A DNA stretch of 64,000 nt from an uncultured Lachnospiraceae bacterium (GTDB lineage: Bacteria > Bacillota > Clostridia > Lachnospirales > Lachnospiraceae), in the NCBI GenBank assembly GCA_910579685.1, contig CAJTVN010000018.1, positions 1-64,000 on the forward strand, given 5' to 3'. This document shows, piece by piece, positions 50,112 through 56,672 of this stretch. The notes beneath the pieces were generated by a model, which saw nothing but the letters and a program-made list of their open reading frames with translations, had not been told where the DNA came from and made no database searches. Every line of letters begins with the position of its first letter. Within the stretch, counting starts at the first letter, position 1. A program made the translations under genes and the position numbers.

Positions 50112-50457
50112 ATCAGTCAGGGAAATGGCGGCTTTGGCCGTAAACGCTCTGGAAGACAAAAAAGCGGAGGATATCACGGTGATCGACATCAGCGAGGTAT
50201 CCGTGATTGCCGATTACTTTATTATAGCAGGCGGCAGCAACGTCAGCCAGCTTCAGACACTTTCCGATACGGTGGAAGAGAAGCTGGGGCGGGCCGGATA
50301 CCCCTTAAAGCAGATCGAAGGCTATCAGAATGCGAACTGGATCCTGCTTGATTTCAGAGACATCATTGTCCATATATTTGATAAGGAAAACCGTTTGTTT
50401 TACGATCTGGAGAGGATCTGGTGTGATGGGAAAAAGGTGGATCCAAAGGATCTTTGA
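50101..50457 (+). CDS. rsfS: ribosome silencing factor RsfS
   Basis: 118 residues from ATG 50101, just after AAGGAGG. Conserved segments: ALEDKKAEDITVIDISEVSV, IADYFIIAGGSNVSQLQTLS, GYQNANWILLDFRDIIVHIF and YDLERIW. RsfS binds L14 and keeps subunits apart when nutrients are low. It is the last gene of the block that begins with obg. Confidence 0.96.
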   Translation: MIDKSVREMAALAVNALEDKKAEDITVIDISEVSVIADYFIIAGGSNVSQLQTLSDTVEEKLGRAGYPLKQIEGYQNANWILLDFRDIIVHIFDKENRLFYDLERIWCDGKKVDPKDL

Positions 50458-50501
50458 GAGGCTTTAGCACTTCACAGCAACAAGGCCTTTGCCATGAATA
50501 A

Positions 50502-50550
50502 AAAATACTGTCAAGGAAGCTGACTGAAACAACATCCTTGACAGTATTTA
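50502..50550. terminator. bidirectional terminator between rsfS and the DUF378 gene
   Basis: AAATACTGTCAAGGA (50503-50517) pairs with TCCTTGACAGTATTT (50535-50549), a perfect 15-bp stem with A/T flanks on both sides, serving two convergent genes. Confidence 0.88.
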
Positions 50551-50593
50551 CTGACCACCCACATGCCTGAAGGCATGGGAAAAATATGGCAGA

Positions 50594-50815
50594 CTACTGA
50601 CTGGTACTACGTTCAGAACCGCCTGCATACATATAGAAAGTAAGCAGGTATAAACCGCTGATACCTACCAGAGCATAGACAATTCTGGAAATCCAGGACA
50701 TGTTTCCAAAAATCATAGCCACGAGGTCAAAGGAAAAAAATCCAATCAGGCCCCAGTTTACGGCACCGATAATTGCTATGGTAAGTGCGACACAATCCAA
50801 TACCTTATTGTTCAT
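50594..50815 (-). CDS. DUF378 domain-containing membrane protein
   Basis: 73 residues from ATG 50815 with GGAGG upstream. Two membrane helices: VLDCVALTIAIIGAVNWGLI (the family's INWGL-type motif) and ISRIVYALVGISGLYLLTFY. YuzA-like family of unknown function, common in Firmicutes. It has a 5' leader with a two-tier hairpin at 50831-50871. It is downstream of lexA on the same strand, with a separate leader. Confidence 0.9.
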   Translation of the reverse strand: MNNKVLDCVALTIAIIGAVNWGLIGFFSFDLVAMIFGNMSWISRIVYALVGISGLYLLTFYMYAGGSERSTSQ

Positions 50816-50830
50816 GTTTTCCTCCATTCT

Positions 50831-50871
50831 GAAGCCGCACTGCCGGGAAACTCCCGGTATCTGCTGGCTTC
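50831..50871 (-). other. two-tier leader hairpin before the DUF378 gene
   Basis: On the minus strand GAAGCC (50866-50871) pairs with GGCTTC (50831-50836), and inside it CCGGGA-GTT-TCCCGG forms a second perfect stem (50843-50857). The outer 3' arm ends 7 bp before the GGAGG of the DUF378 gene. No T run follows. Confidence 0.55.
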
Positions 50872-50970
50872 CGCTCCAAGATAGTAACCTCGTCTTTATT
50901 TTTACCATAAATACTTTTATTATGCATTTAAAAATAATTTTGACCTGTTGCAGCTGAAACTGCCGGCAAA

Positions 50971-51588
50971 CTATTTAAAGATTCTGAAAATTCCAAATAC
51001 TCTTCCCAAAATCTGACAGTCATCCACAATAATAGGATCCATCGTATCATTTTCAGGTTGAAGACGGATATGCCCATCCTCTTTATAATAGGTTTTCACC
51101 GTGGCGGAATCATCAATCAGGGCAACAACGATCTCTCCGTTCCTGGCCGTATTGCAGGAATTTACAAAAACCTGATCACCGCTGAAAATCCCGGCATTGA
51201 TCATGGAATCGCCCTTCACATTTAAGATGAAAGATTCACCGCTCGGCACAAACTCGGCAGGAACGGGAAAATAAGTCTCTATATTCTCTTGTGCGAGAAT
51301 CGGAAGACCTGCGGCAACTTGTCCGATGACAGGAAGGCTCACCATCTCGGTTCGAACCATCTGAAAACTGTCGTCACAGATTTCAATGGCACGGGGTTTG
51401 GTGGGATCACGCCTGATATACCCATTTTTCTCCAGGGTTTCAAGATGGGAATGAACCGAGGAGGTGGACTTCAAGTGTACCGCCTCACAAATTTCACGGA
51501 CGGCAGGCGGATATCCCTTATTTAAAATCTCATCTTTGATATAATCTAATATTTCCTGCTGTTTCTTGGTTATTTTCCCATATGCCAT
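50971..51588 (-). CDS. lexA: SOS repressor LexA
   Basis: 205 residues. An N-terminal winged helix (TKKQQEILDYIKDEILNKGY, VHLKSTSSVHSHLETL) is followed by an S24 self-cleavage domain. The cleavage site is A93-G94 (VAAGLP), with catalytic S128 (GDSM) and K165 (ATVKTYY). RecA filaments trigger self-cleavage and release SOS genes. ATGGAGGATTTGGC precedes the ATG. The intergenic region shared with the divergent yneA-like gene has several LexA boxes. Confidence 0.97.
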   Translation of the reverse strand: MAYGKITKKQQEILDYIKDEILNKGYPPAVREICEAVHLKSTSSVHSHLETLEKNGYIRRDPTKPRAIEICDDSFQMVRTEMVSLPVIGQVAAGLPILAQENIETYFPVPAEFVPSGESFILNVKGDSMINAGIFSGDQVFVNSCNTARNGEIVVALIDDSATVKTYYKEDGHIRLQPENDTMDPIIVDDCQILGRVFGIFRIFK

Positions 51589-51622
51589 GCCAAATCCTCC
51601 ATTATTTTTGAATTATATTTTT

Positions 51623-51651
51623 AGTATATCACAGGCCGGTTCAAAAGGCAA
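51623..51651 (-). promoter_or_regulatory. lexA promoter
   Basis: Minus-strand TTGCCT (51646-51651), 17-bp spacer, TATACT (51623-51628) with an extended -10 TGA. The nearest LexA-like box starts 11 bp upstream of the -35. Confidence 0.7.
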
Positions 51652-51661
51652 ACGTATATTC

Positions 51662-51755
51662 CAAATATTTGTTCGATTTTTTGCTGAAAAGTATTGACAC
51701 CAGAATGTTTGTTCGATATAATAAAAACAGAACAAAAGTTCGCAACAAATGTTCG
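51662..51755. promoter_or_regulatory. cluster of four LexA-box-like sites
   Basis: Compared with the Gram-positive LexA consensus CGAAC-RNRY-GTTYG: CAAATATTTGTTCG (51662-51675, 5' half weak), AGAATGTTTGTTCG (51702-51715), AGAACAAAAGTTCG (51729-51742, perfect GAAC-N4-GTTC core) and GCAACAAATGTTCG (51742-51755). The second lies inside the spacer of the yneA-like promoter; the third and fourth share one base and lie just downstream of its -10. Confidence 0.85.
51694..51722 (+). promoter_or_regulatory. promoter of the yneA-like gene
   Basis: A consensus promoter: TTGACA (51694-51699), 17-bp spacer, TATAAT (51717-51722). The spacer and the transcribed start are covered by LexA boxes, as expected for a tightly repressed, strong SOS promoter. 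Confidence 0.92.
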
Positions 51756-51772
51756 TGCCTGGAGGATGTAAG

Positions 51773-52204
51773 ATGAATAACCGTGTCAGTGAAATCAGAA
51801 TACAGAATAATAAGAGGAGAAGAAGGAGGCAGCTTCGCAAAAATATGACGCTTCTTTTCCTCTCTATGCTCCTGAGCATTAGTTTTTCCACTCTCTTTTT
51901 CGGTATGAAGGCAAAGGCACAGGATTACGGCAAAAAGACATCCAAAGAACAGATTTTTTCCCTTCAGACGTCTTTGGATCAGGACGAAGCCGGCATAAAA
52001 TTGAATTTTCATAAATATTATAAGAGTCTTGCCATAAGATGCGGCGATACCCTCTGGGATCTTGCCTGCAAGTATGCGGATAATGCGTTTTATGATACCT
52101 ATGACAGCTTTATCGAAGAAGTGATACAGATCAATCATCTTCCCGATGAGACGATCACAGCCGGGCAGAAGCTGATTATTCCTTATTATGATACAGTGCC
52201 TTAG
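51773..52204 (+). CDS. YneA-like SOS cell division inhibitor (LysM domain)
   Basis: 143 residues from ATG 51773, 7 bp after GGAGG. A strongly basic N-terminus (NNKRRRRRQLRKN) precedes one membrane helix (about 25-44). The C-terminal LysM domain (about 86-138) is AIRCGDTLWDLACKYADNAF with VIQINHLPDETITAGQKL and IIPYY. The layout (helix plus LysM, divergent from lexA, LexA-controlled) is that of Bacillus YneA, which blocks septation during SOS. The insertion of about 40 residues between helix and LysM makes it longer than YneA (105 aa). Confidence 0.85.
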   Translation: MNNRVSEIRIQNNKRRRRRQLRKNMTLLFLSMLLSISFSTLFFGMKAKAQDYGKKTSKEQIFSLQTSLDQDEAGIKLNFHKYYKSLAIRCGDTLWDLACKYADNAFYDTYDSFIEEVIQINHLPDETITAGQKLIIPYYDTVP

Positions 52205-52205
52205 G

Positions 52206-53261
52206 CTATCTGTTTTCCCGCAGTTTTACAGCTTTTGCAGCCTGACGCCTCCTGTAGTCCTCCTGTGCGGCATAGTGTTTGCGGGTGGTATTGACATCTT
52301 TATGGCCAAGCACATCCGCAACCAGATAGATGTCGCCGGTTTCCTGGTACAGCGCCGTGCCGTAGGTGCTTCTGAGCTTATGCGGAGTGATTTTTTTCAG
52401 GCTTGTCACGGTGGAAGCGTATTTCTTCACGAGGTTTTCCACAGCGCGGACTGTAATCCGCCTGTTCTGTATGGACAGAAAAAGTGCGTTTTCATGTCCT
52501 TCGAGGGGAATTGTATGACACCGTTTCTCAAGATAATCGTGCAGGGCATCGGCGACTTCCTCCCCGAAATAAACCACGGTTTCATATCCACCCTTACGGC
52601 GTATCTTTATCCCGTAATTATTGAAGTCCACATCATTAAGATCAAGCCCCACACATTCTGATACACGGATTCCTGTGCCCAGCAGAAGGGTGAGGAGAGC
52701 GATATCCCGCAGTCGTGTCTTATTATAGTATCTTTGCTGGTTTTTGGTAAGCATGCTTCCATCCTCAACTTGATCCAGCAAAATCGCCACTTCGTCCGCA
52801 TCCAGCCTGACAATTTCCTTCTCATGCTGTTTGGGGAGCGGCACGAGGGCGGCAGGATTGGTCTTGATCAGCTCAGAACAGAAGAAATAATTATAAAAGC
52901 TTTTTAGCGCTGACAGCTTGCGTTTTTTACCGCGCTCGCTGTTCATATATTCCTTTCCCTTTTTTTCGTAATAGGCGATATAATCCATATATTCTTCAAT
53001 ATCTTCCCGTGTGATCTGGTCAAGCATGGCAATGGGGAAGTTTTCAATTTCCATATTGGCGCAAACACTGTTTTCCGCATGCAGAAACTCAAAGAAGACC
53101 CGCAGATCATAGGCGTATGCAAGTCTTGTCCTCGATGAGGTATATTCCTGGATCCCTCGGAAGAACTGCTTGCAAAAGGGTGGAAGAGTGGCAAGCACTT
53201 CCCGCATACGCATGGTATTGATATTATTTTGTTCGTCATGGTAATTCCTGCTGTTTTCCAT
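52206..53261 (-). CDS. tyrosine recombinase (XerS/XerC-D-like)
   Basis: 351 residues. The N-terminal SAM-like DNA-binding domain is about 25-140. Catalytic residues: R in LLGTGIRVSECVGLDLNDVD, K in IRRKGGYE, H and R in ITPHKLRSTYGTALY, H in VADVLGHKDVNTTRKHY and the nucleophile Y at its end. No neighbouring phage or plasmid genes. Single-gene length and chromosomal setting fit a XerS-type chromosome dimer resolvase. Its 3' end is 1 bp from the yneA-like stop, so the two genes are tightly convergent. Confidence 0.88.
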   Translation of the reverse strand: MENSRNYHDEQNNINTMRMREVLATLPPFCKQFFRGIQEYTSSRTRLAYAYDLRVFFEFLHAENSVCANMEIENFPIAMLDQITREDIEEYMDYIAYYEKKGKEYMNSERGKKRKLSALKSFYNYFFCSELIKTNPAALVPLPKQHEKEIVRLDADEVAILLDQVEDGSMLTKNQQRYYNKTRLRDIALLTLLLGTGIRVSECVGLDLNDVDFNNYGIKIRRKGGYETVVYFGEEVADALHDYLEKRCHTIPLEGHENALFLSIQNRRITVRAVENLVKKYASTVTSLKKITPHKLRSTYGTALYQETGDIYLVADVLGHKDVNTTRKHYAAQEDYRRRQAAKAVKLRENR

Positions 53262-53282
53262 ATTCTCTGCTCCTTGTTATTA

Positions 53283-53332
53283 ACTATGGCATCATAATAC
53301 AATTTTAGCATATTTTGAGAAGAAGCCATAGT
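53283..53332. repeat. inverted repeat around the recombinase promoter
   Basis: ACTATGGC (53283-53290) and GCCATAGT (53325-53332) are perfect inverted copies, extendable to 11 bp with one mismatch. They flank a minus-strand extended -10 (TGCTAAAAT, 53302-53307) of the recombinase gene. Candidate operator or recombinase-binding site. Confidence 0.55.
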
Positions 53333-53472
53333 ATATTTCAGGAAAGAATGCTATACTTAATTTATAAAATTCAGTTTTGGAGCTGATTTAAGTATTAAGT
53401 CAACAATCCTGCAGCAAGCTGGCGGTGCATCGAATCGGCACCGTGGCAGAGCCGGGGAGGGAAGAGGGAGCC

Positions 53473-54798
53473 ATGAAGCTTAAATTTGAGAAGAAATATA
53501 TCATGATCGGCATTATTGCTTTTTTTGTAATTGCGTCCTCCATCTGTTTTTATTACCTGGTTTTTCATGGAGACAGATTCTCTGCCAAAATTAACGCTCT
53601 GATGATTATTGCAAGCCCGATATTATACGGAATTATATTGGCTTATCTGCTTACTCCCATTGTCAATAATCTGGAAACCAATCTGCTTATTCCTCTGTTT
53701 TTAAAGATTTCAGCAGACGAGGAAAAGAAAAGGAAGATTATGCGCTTTTTGTCCGTTGCCATAACGATTATACTTGTGGTTCTGCTGATCAAAGGCTTTT
53801 TTTCCATACTGATCCCGAACCTGATAACCAGTATCAGGAGTATTTCCAACCAATTTCCAACATATGTTGAGAATCTGATTCATTTTACGGACAGATATTT
53901 TGAAAACAATCCGGATATTGAGAAAATCTTTGCGCAGGTACTTGATACTTATTCGGAACAATTAAATGATTTTATAAACAATAATGTCATTACACGTTTG
54001 GAATCCCTTGTAAAAACGGTATCGCTGAGTATGATCGGCGTGTTGAAGTCTTTGTGGAATTTGATTATAGGGCTTGTGATATCGATTTATGTCCTGTTCA
54101 GCAAAGAGACATTTTCAGGCCAGGCTAAGAAAATTATGTATGCTTTCTTTCCAACCCGAACCGCAAATGGGCTGATCAAGGATTTTCGTTTTGTCAGTGA
54201 TACTTTTATCGGATTTATCAGCGGTAAAATTATCGATTCCTTTATTATAGGCGTGATTTGCTTTGCCGGTACCAGCCTTCTCAAAATGCCTTATGCACTA
54301 TTGATCAGCGTAATTGTGGGAATCACTAACATTATTCCTTTTTTTGGTCCCTACCTTGGGGCGATTCCCAGTGCAATTTTAATCCTGATGGTAGATCCCA
54401 TAAAATGTATCTACTTCATTATTTTTATTTTGATTCTTCAGCAGGTAGATGGAAATGTAATCGGGCCTAAGATTTTGGGGGAATCCACGGGGCTGTCAGG
54501 CTTCTGGGTTATTTTCTCGATCACCTTATTCGGAGGAATCATGGGAATTCCTGGTATGATCATAGGCGTTCCCTTCTTTGCCGTGCTCTATGCAATGGCA
54601 AAACGTATCATAAGCCGCCATCTTACGCAAAAAGGACTTTCCACGGTGACAAAGGATTACATGAATCTTGAATACATTAAGGGATATGAATTTGTTCCAA
54701 AGGATGACGGGGTAAAGAAAAAATTTTTTAAATTATCGATTGGTAAGAAATCCGGCTCGAAGCCTGATCATAAGAAAGAAGAGGATAAATCGGAATGA
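53473..54798 (+). CDS. AI-2E family transporter
   Basis: 441 residues from ATG 53473 (GAGGGAG upstream), about eight membrane helices. The family's C-terminal signature is visible as ILQQVDGNVIGPKILGES and SGFWVIFSITLFGGIMGIPG. A long periplasmic-side segment (about 120-200, SIRSISNQFPTYVENLIHF) precedes the last five helices. The tail is basic and charged. The family includes AI-2 exporter TqsA and Na+/H+ antiporters, so the substrate is open. An extended -10 (TGCTATACT, 53352-53357) lies upstream. It overlaps dtd by 4 bp. Confidence 0.88.
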   Translation: MKLKFEKKYIMIGIIAFFVIASSICFYYLVFHGDRFSAKINALMIIASPILYGIILAYLLTPIVNNLETNLLIPLFLKISADEEKKRKIMRFLSVAITIILVVLLIKGFFSILIPNLITSIRSISNQFPTYVENLIHFTDRYFENNPDIEKIFAQVLDTYSEQLNDFINNNVITRLESLVKTVSLSMIGVLKSLWNLIIGLVISIYVLFSKETFSGQAKKIMYAFFPTRTANGLIKDFRFVSDTFIGFISGKIIDSFIIGVICFAGTSLLKMPYALLISVIVGITNIIPFFGPYLGAIPSAILILMVDPIKCIYFIIFILILQQVDGNVIGPKILGESTGLSGFWVIFSITLFGGIMGIPGMIIGVPFFAVLYAMAKRIISRHLTQKGLSTVTKDYMNLEYIKGYEFVPKDDGVKKKFFKLSIGKKSGSKPDHKKEEDKSE

Positions 54799-55247
54799 AG
54801 TTTGTAATACAACGAGTCAGTAACGCAAGTGTCCGTGTGGAGGATAAGGTGATAGGCCGGATCGGAAAAGGATTTTTGATATTGCTCGGTGTCAGCGCCA
54901 GCGATTCGGAGGAAATAGCGGACAAAATGGTAAATAAAATGATCCGTCTTCGAATTTTTGAGGACGAAAATGATAAAACTAACCTGAGTATCAGGGATGT
55001 TGGCGGAGAATTGCTTATTATATCGCAGTTTACTCTGTATGCAGATTGCAAAAAAGGGAACCGCCCATCCTTTATCAATGCCGGAAAGCCGGAGGATGCG
55101 AACCGCCTGTACGAATATGTAATACGCAAATGCAGGGAAGAGATAGCCATAGTAGAACATGGAGAGTTTGGCGCACATATGGAGGTATCGCTGGTGAATT
55201 ATGGCCCTTTTACGGTTGTGCTCGATTCGGATGAGATAATTAAGTGA
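54795..55247 (+). CDS. dtd: D-aminoacyl-tRNA deacylase
   Basis: 150 residues, normal length. MKFVIQRVSNASVRVEDKVI, the SQF motif (LLIISQFTLYADCKKGNRPSF) and the Gly-cisPro-type NYGPFTVVLDS at the end make the chiral-proofreading site. It removes D-amino acids and glycine from mischarged tRNA. The ATGA overlap couples it to the AI-2E gene. Confidence 0.96.
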   Translation: MKFVIQRVSNASVRVEDKVIGRIGKGFLILLGVSASDSEEIADKMVNKMIRLRIFEDENDKTNLSIRDVGGELLIISQFTLYADCKKGNRPSFINAGKPEDANRLYEYVIRKCREEIAIVEHGEFGAHMEVSLVNYGPFTVVLDSDEIIK

Positions 55248-55310
55248 CGGCGGAAGGAAACATATTACCTATGAAAGTCAGAAACTGTGTAAATATGGGG
55301 AGGTATTTCA

Positions 55311-55544
55311 ATGAAATTATGGATAGGCCTGGTGATTGCTTTTGCCGTTCTTGTATTTGTGTATAATTTTATAAAGAACAAAAAGCGCCGCAACAGCCAT
55401 TTGGATGCCACGATTGAATTTAAGAAAAGATATCATCAGAACAGAAGAGTGAAGCAGGATATCTGTGAGGATAGAAATCAAAGTAACTATGTCACAAAAT
55501 ATAACAGTAAATTGGATTATGTGGAAAAGGATAGGTTTACATAA
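55311..55544 (+). CDS. small membrane protein (77 aa)
   Basis: ATG 55311 after GGGGAGG. One N-terminal helix (MKLWIGLVIAFAVLVFVYNF) is followed by a basic, polar tail rich in K, R, N and D. The last codons and the stop form the left arm of a 14-bp perfect hairpin (55531-55563). No family recognised. It is 63 bp after dtd, probably in the same transcript. Confidence 0.7.
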   Translation: MKLWIGLVIAFAVLVFVYNFIKNKKRRNSHLDATIEFKKRYHQNRRVKQDICEDRNQSNYVTKYNSKLDYVEKDRFT

Positions 55545-55643
55545 TGTTTTTATGTAAACCTATGGCGTTTTTATGGGTTATACTGAGATTAATGAAGTTG
55601 GAAAAGCATAATGGGTTGACATAAAAAGATTATGTTAACCCAT
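55531..55643 (+). repeat. two related 14-bp palindromes
   Basis: Palindrome 1: ATAGGTTTACATAA (55531-55544), loop TGTTT, TTATGTAAACCTAT (55550-55563), perfect. Palindrome 2: ATGGGTTGACATAA (55611-55624), loop AAAGA, TTATGTTAACCCAT (55630-55643), one G-T pair. The arms share GGTT-ACATAA with 3 differences out of 14. They are 66 bp apart and precede a standard terminator. Confidence 0.85.
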
Positions 55644-55648
55644 AAACT

Positions 55649-55673
55649 AAAAGCCCCGTAAGGGGGCTTTTTT
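55649..55673 (+). terminator. rho-independent terminator
   Basis: AAAAGCCCC-GTAA-GGGGGCTTTTTT, closing the AI-2E, dtd, small-protein transcript. Confidence 0.93.
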
Positions 55674-55680
55674 ACGTAAT

Positions 55681-55885
55681 ACAAGTTTAACGAAACTAGT
55701 TGACTGGTAGCCATTACATGAAGGCTTTAGCCGTATCATAAAGCCCTTCAGTCAAGAGTCAACACAAGTACAAGTTTAACGAACTAGTTGACTGGTAAGC
55801 CATTACATGAAGGCTTTAGCCGTATCGTAAAGCCCTCCAGTCAAGGATCAACTATTCGTTAAACTTGTGTTTTGCGAATAGTTGA
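55681..55885. repeat. tandem structured repeats (two copies, 89-bp spacing) plus inverted end
   Basis: Copy 1 (55681-55762) and copy 2 (55770-55852) are about 82 bp each and differ at only a few positions. Each holds nested stems: TTGACTGG / (C or T)CAGTCAA outside, GGCTTTA / TAAAGCC inside. The outer ACAAGTTTAACGAA-TAGTTGA of copy 2 pairs with TCAACTATTCGTTAAACTTGT (about 55848-55868). TCAACTATTCG (55848-55858) can instead pair with CGAATAGTTGA (55875-55885). No coding frame runs through it. It fills most of the 375-bp gap between the small-protein gene and the cytidylate-kinase-like gene. Confidence 0.85.
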
Positions 55886-55919
55886 ATGCAGCTTACACTC
55901 CATTTCTCTTACACAATGC

Positions 55920-56549
55920 TCAGAAATTATTCTTGGCCTCAAAATCCTCAATATACTGTGTGAGCAGCTTGACGGTTCCATCAATACCCAGAACACTGCT
56001 GTTAATGCAAAGATCATAGCTGTCTGCGCGTCCCCACTTCTTGGAGGAATAGTAATTATAATAGCTTTGACGCTGTCTGTCCTTTTTGATACAAGTATCC
56101 TTTGCTTTTGCGGCGTCCATATCATATTTTTTCATGATCCTTTTAACCTTAGTTTCCTCATCCCCATAAATAAATATATGAACGCAGTTTTTCAGATCAT
56201 TTAACGCATAATCCGCACAGCGGCCTACAATCACACAGGGGCCTTCACTTGCAATCTTCTTGATGGTATCAAACTGTGCCAGAAAAACCTTATGGCTGAT
56301 AGGCATATCCACGAAATGAGAAGCATTATAGCCGAAGGAATAAGTATCCATGACCAGGTTGTAAAGGAAAGAGCTGGTAGGTCGTTCATCATGATTTTCC
56401 AGCATTTCTTCGCAGAAGCCGCTTTCCTTTGCAGCTCTTGAGAGAAGTTCGTTGTCATAACAGGTAATGCCAAAATATTCGGCAAGCCTTTCGCCGATCT
56501 CTCTCCCGCCTGATCCGTATTGTCTTCCGATTGTGATCACAGTATTCAT
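55920..56549 (-). CDS. cytidylate kinase-like family protein
   Basis: 209 residues. P-loop ITIGRQYGSGGREIGERLA at the start, then FGITCYDNELLSRAAKESGF and GPCVIVGRCADYAL, with a lid region around KKYDMDAAKAKDTCIKKDRQ RQSYYNYY. The family (PF13189) resembles CMP kinase but lacks confirmation as such; a true cmk is likely elsewhere. The C-terminus is AKNNF. Start at 56549 with GGAGGG upstream. It lies downstream of cstA, from which a hairpin separates it. Confidence 0.88.
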   Translation of the reverse strand: MNTVITIGRQYGSGGREIGERLAEYFGITCYDNELLSRAAKESGFCEEMLENHDERPTSSFLYNLVMDTYSFGYNASHFVDMPISHKVFLAQFDTIKKIASEGPCVIVGRCADYALNDLKNCVHIFIYGDEETKVKRIMKKYDMDAAKAKDTCIKKDRQRQSYYNYYSSKKWGRADSYDLCINSSVLGIDGTVKLLTQYIEDFEAKNNF

Positions 56550-56611
56550 ATAAAACCCTCCTGACTAAAACACCTTTTGTTTCTATATTATTATACACAA
56601 AAAATTCCAAT

Positions 56612-56648
56612 AAATCAAGGCACCGACAATGGCGCCAGTGCCTTGATT
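56612..56648 (-). terminator. hairpin between cstA and the kinase-like gene
   Basis: AATCAAGGCAC (56613-56623) and GTGCCTTGATT (56638-56648) form a perfect 11-bp stem. On the minus strand it is followed by TTATTGGAATTTTTT, so it is a probable but imperfect cstA terminator. Confidence 0.65.
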
Positions 56649-56672
56649 TTCCAGCTGTTTTGAGGAAACAAG

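Noticed and set aside
55681..55852. CRISPR array or integron attC sites
   Set aside because: Only two long copies with no short variable spacers and no cas genes; the arms do not fit the attC core GTTRRRY/RYYYAAC.
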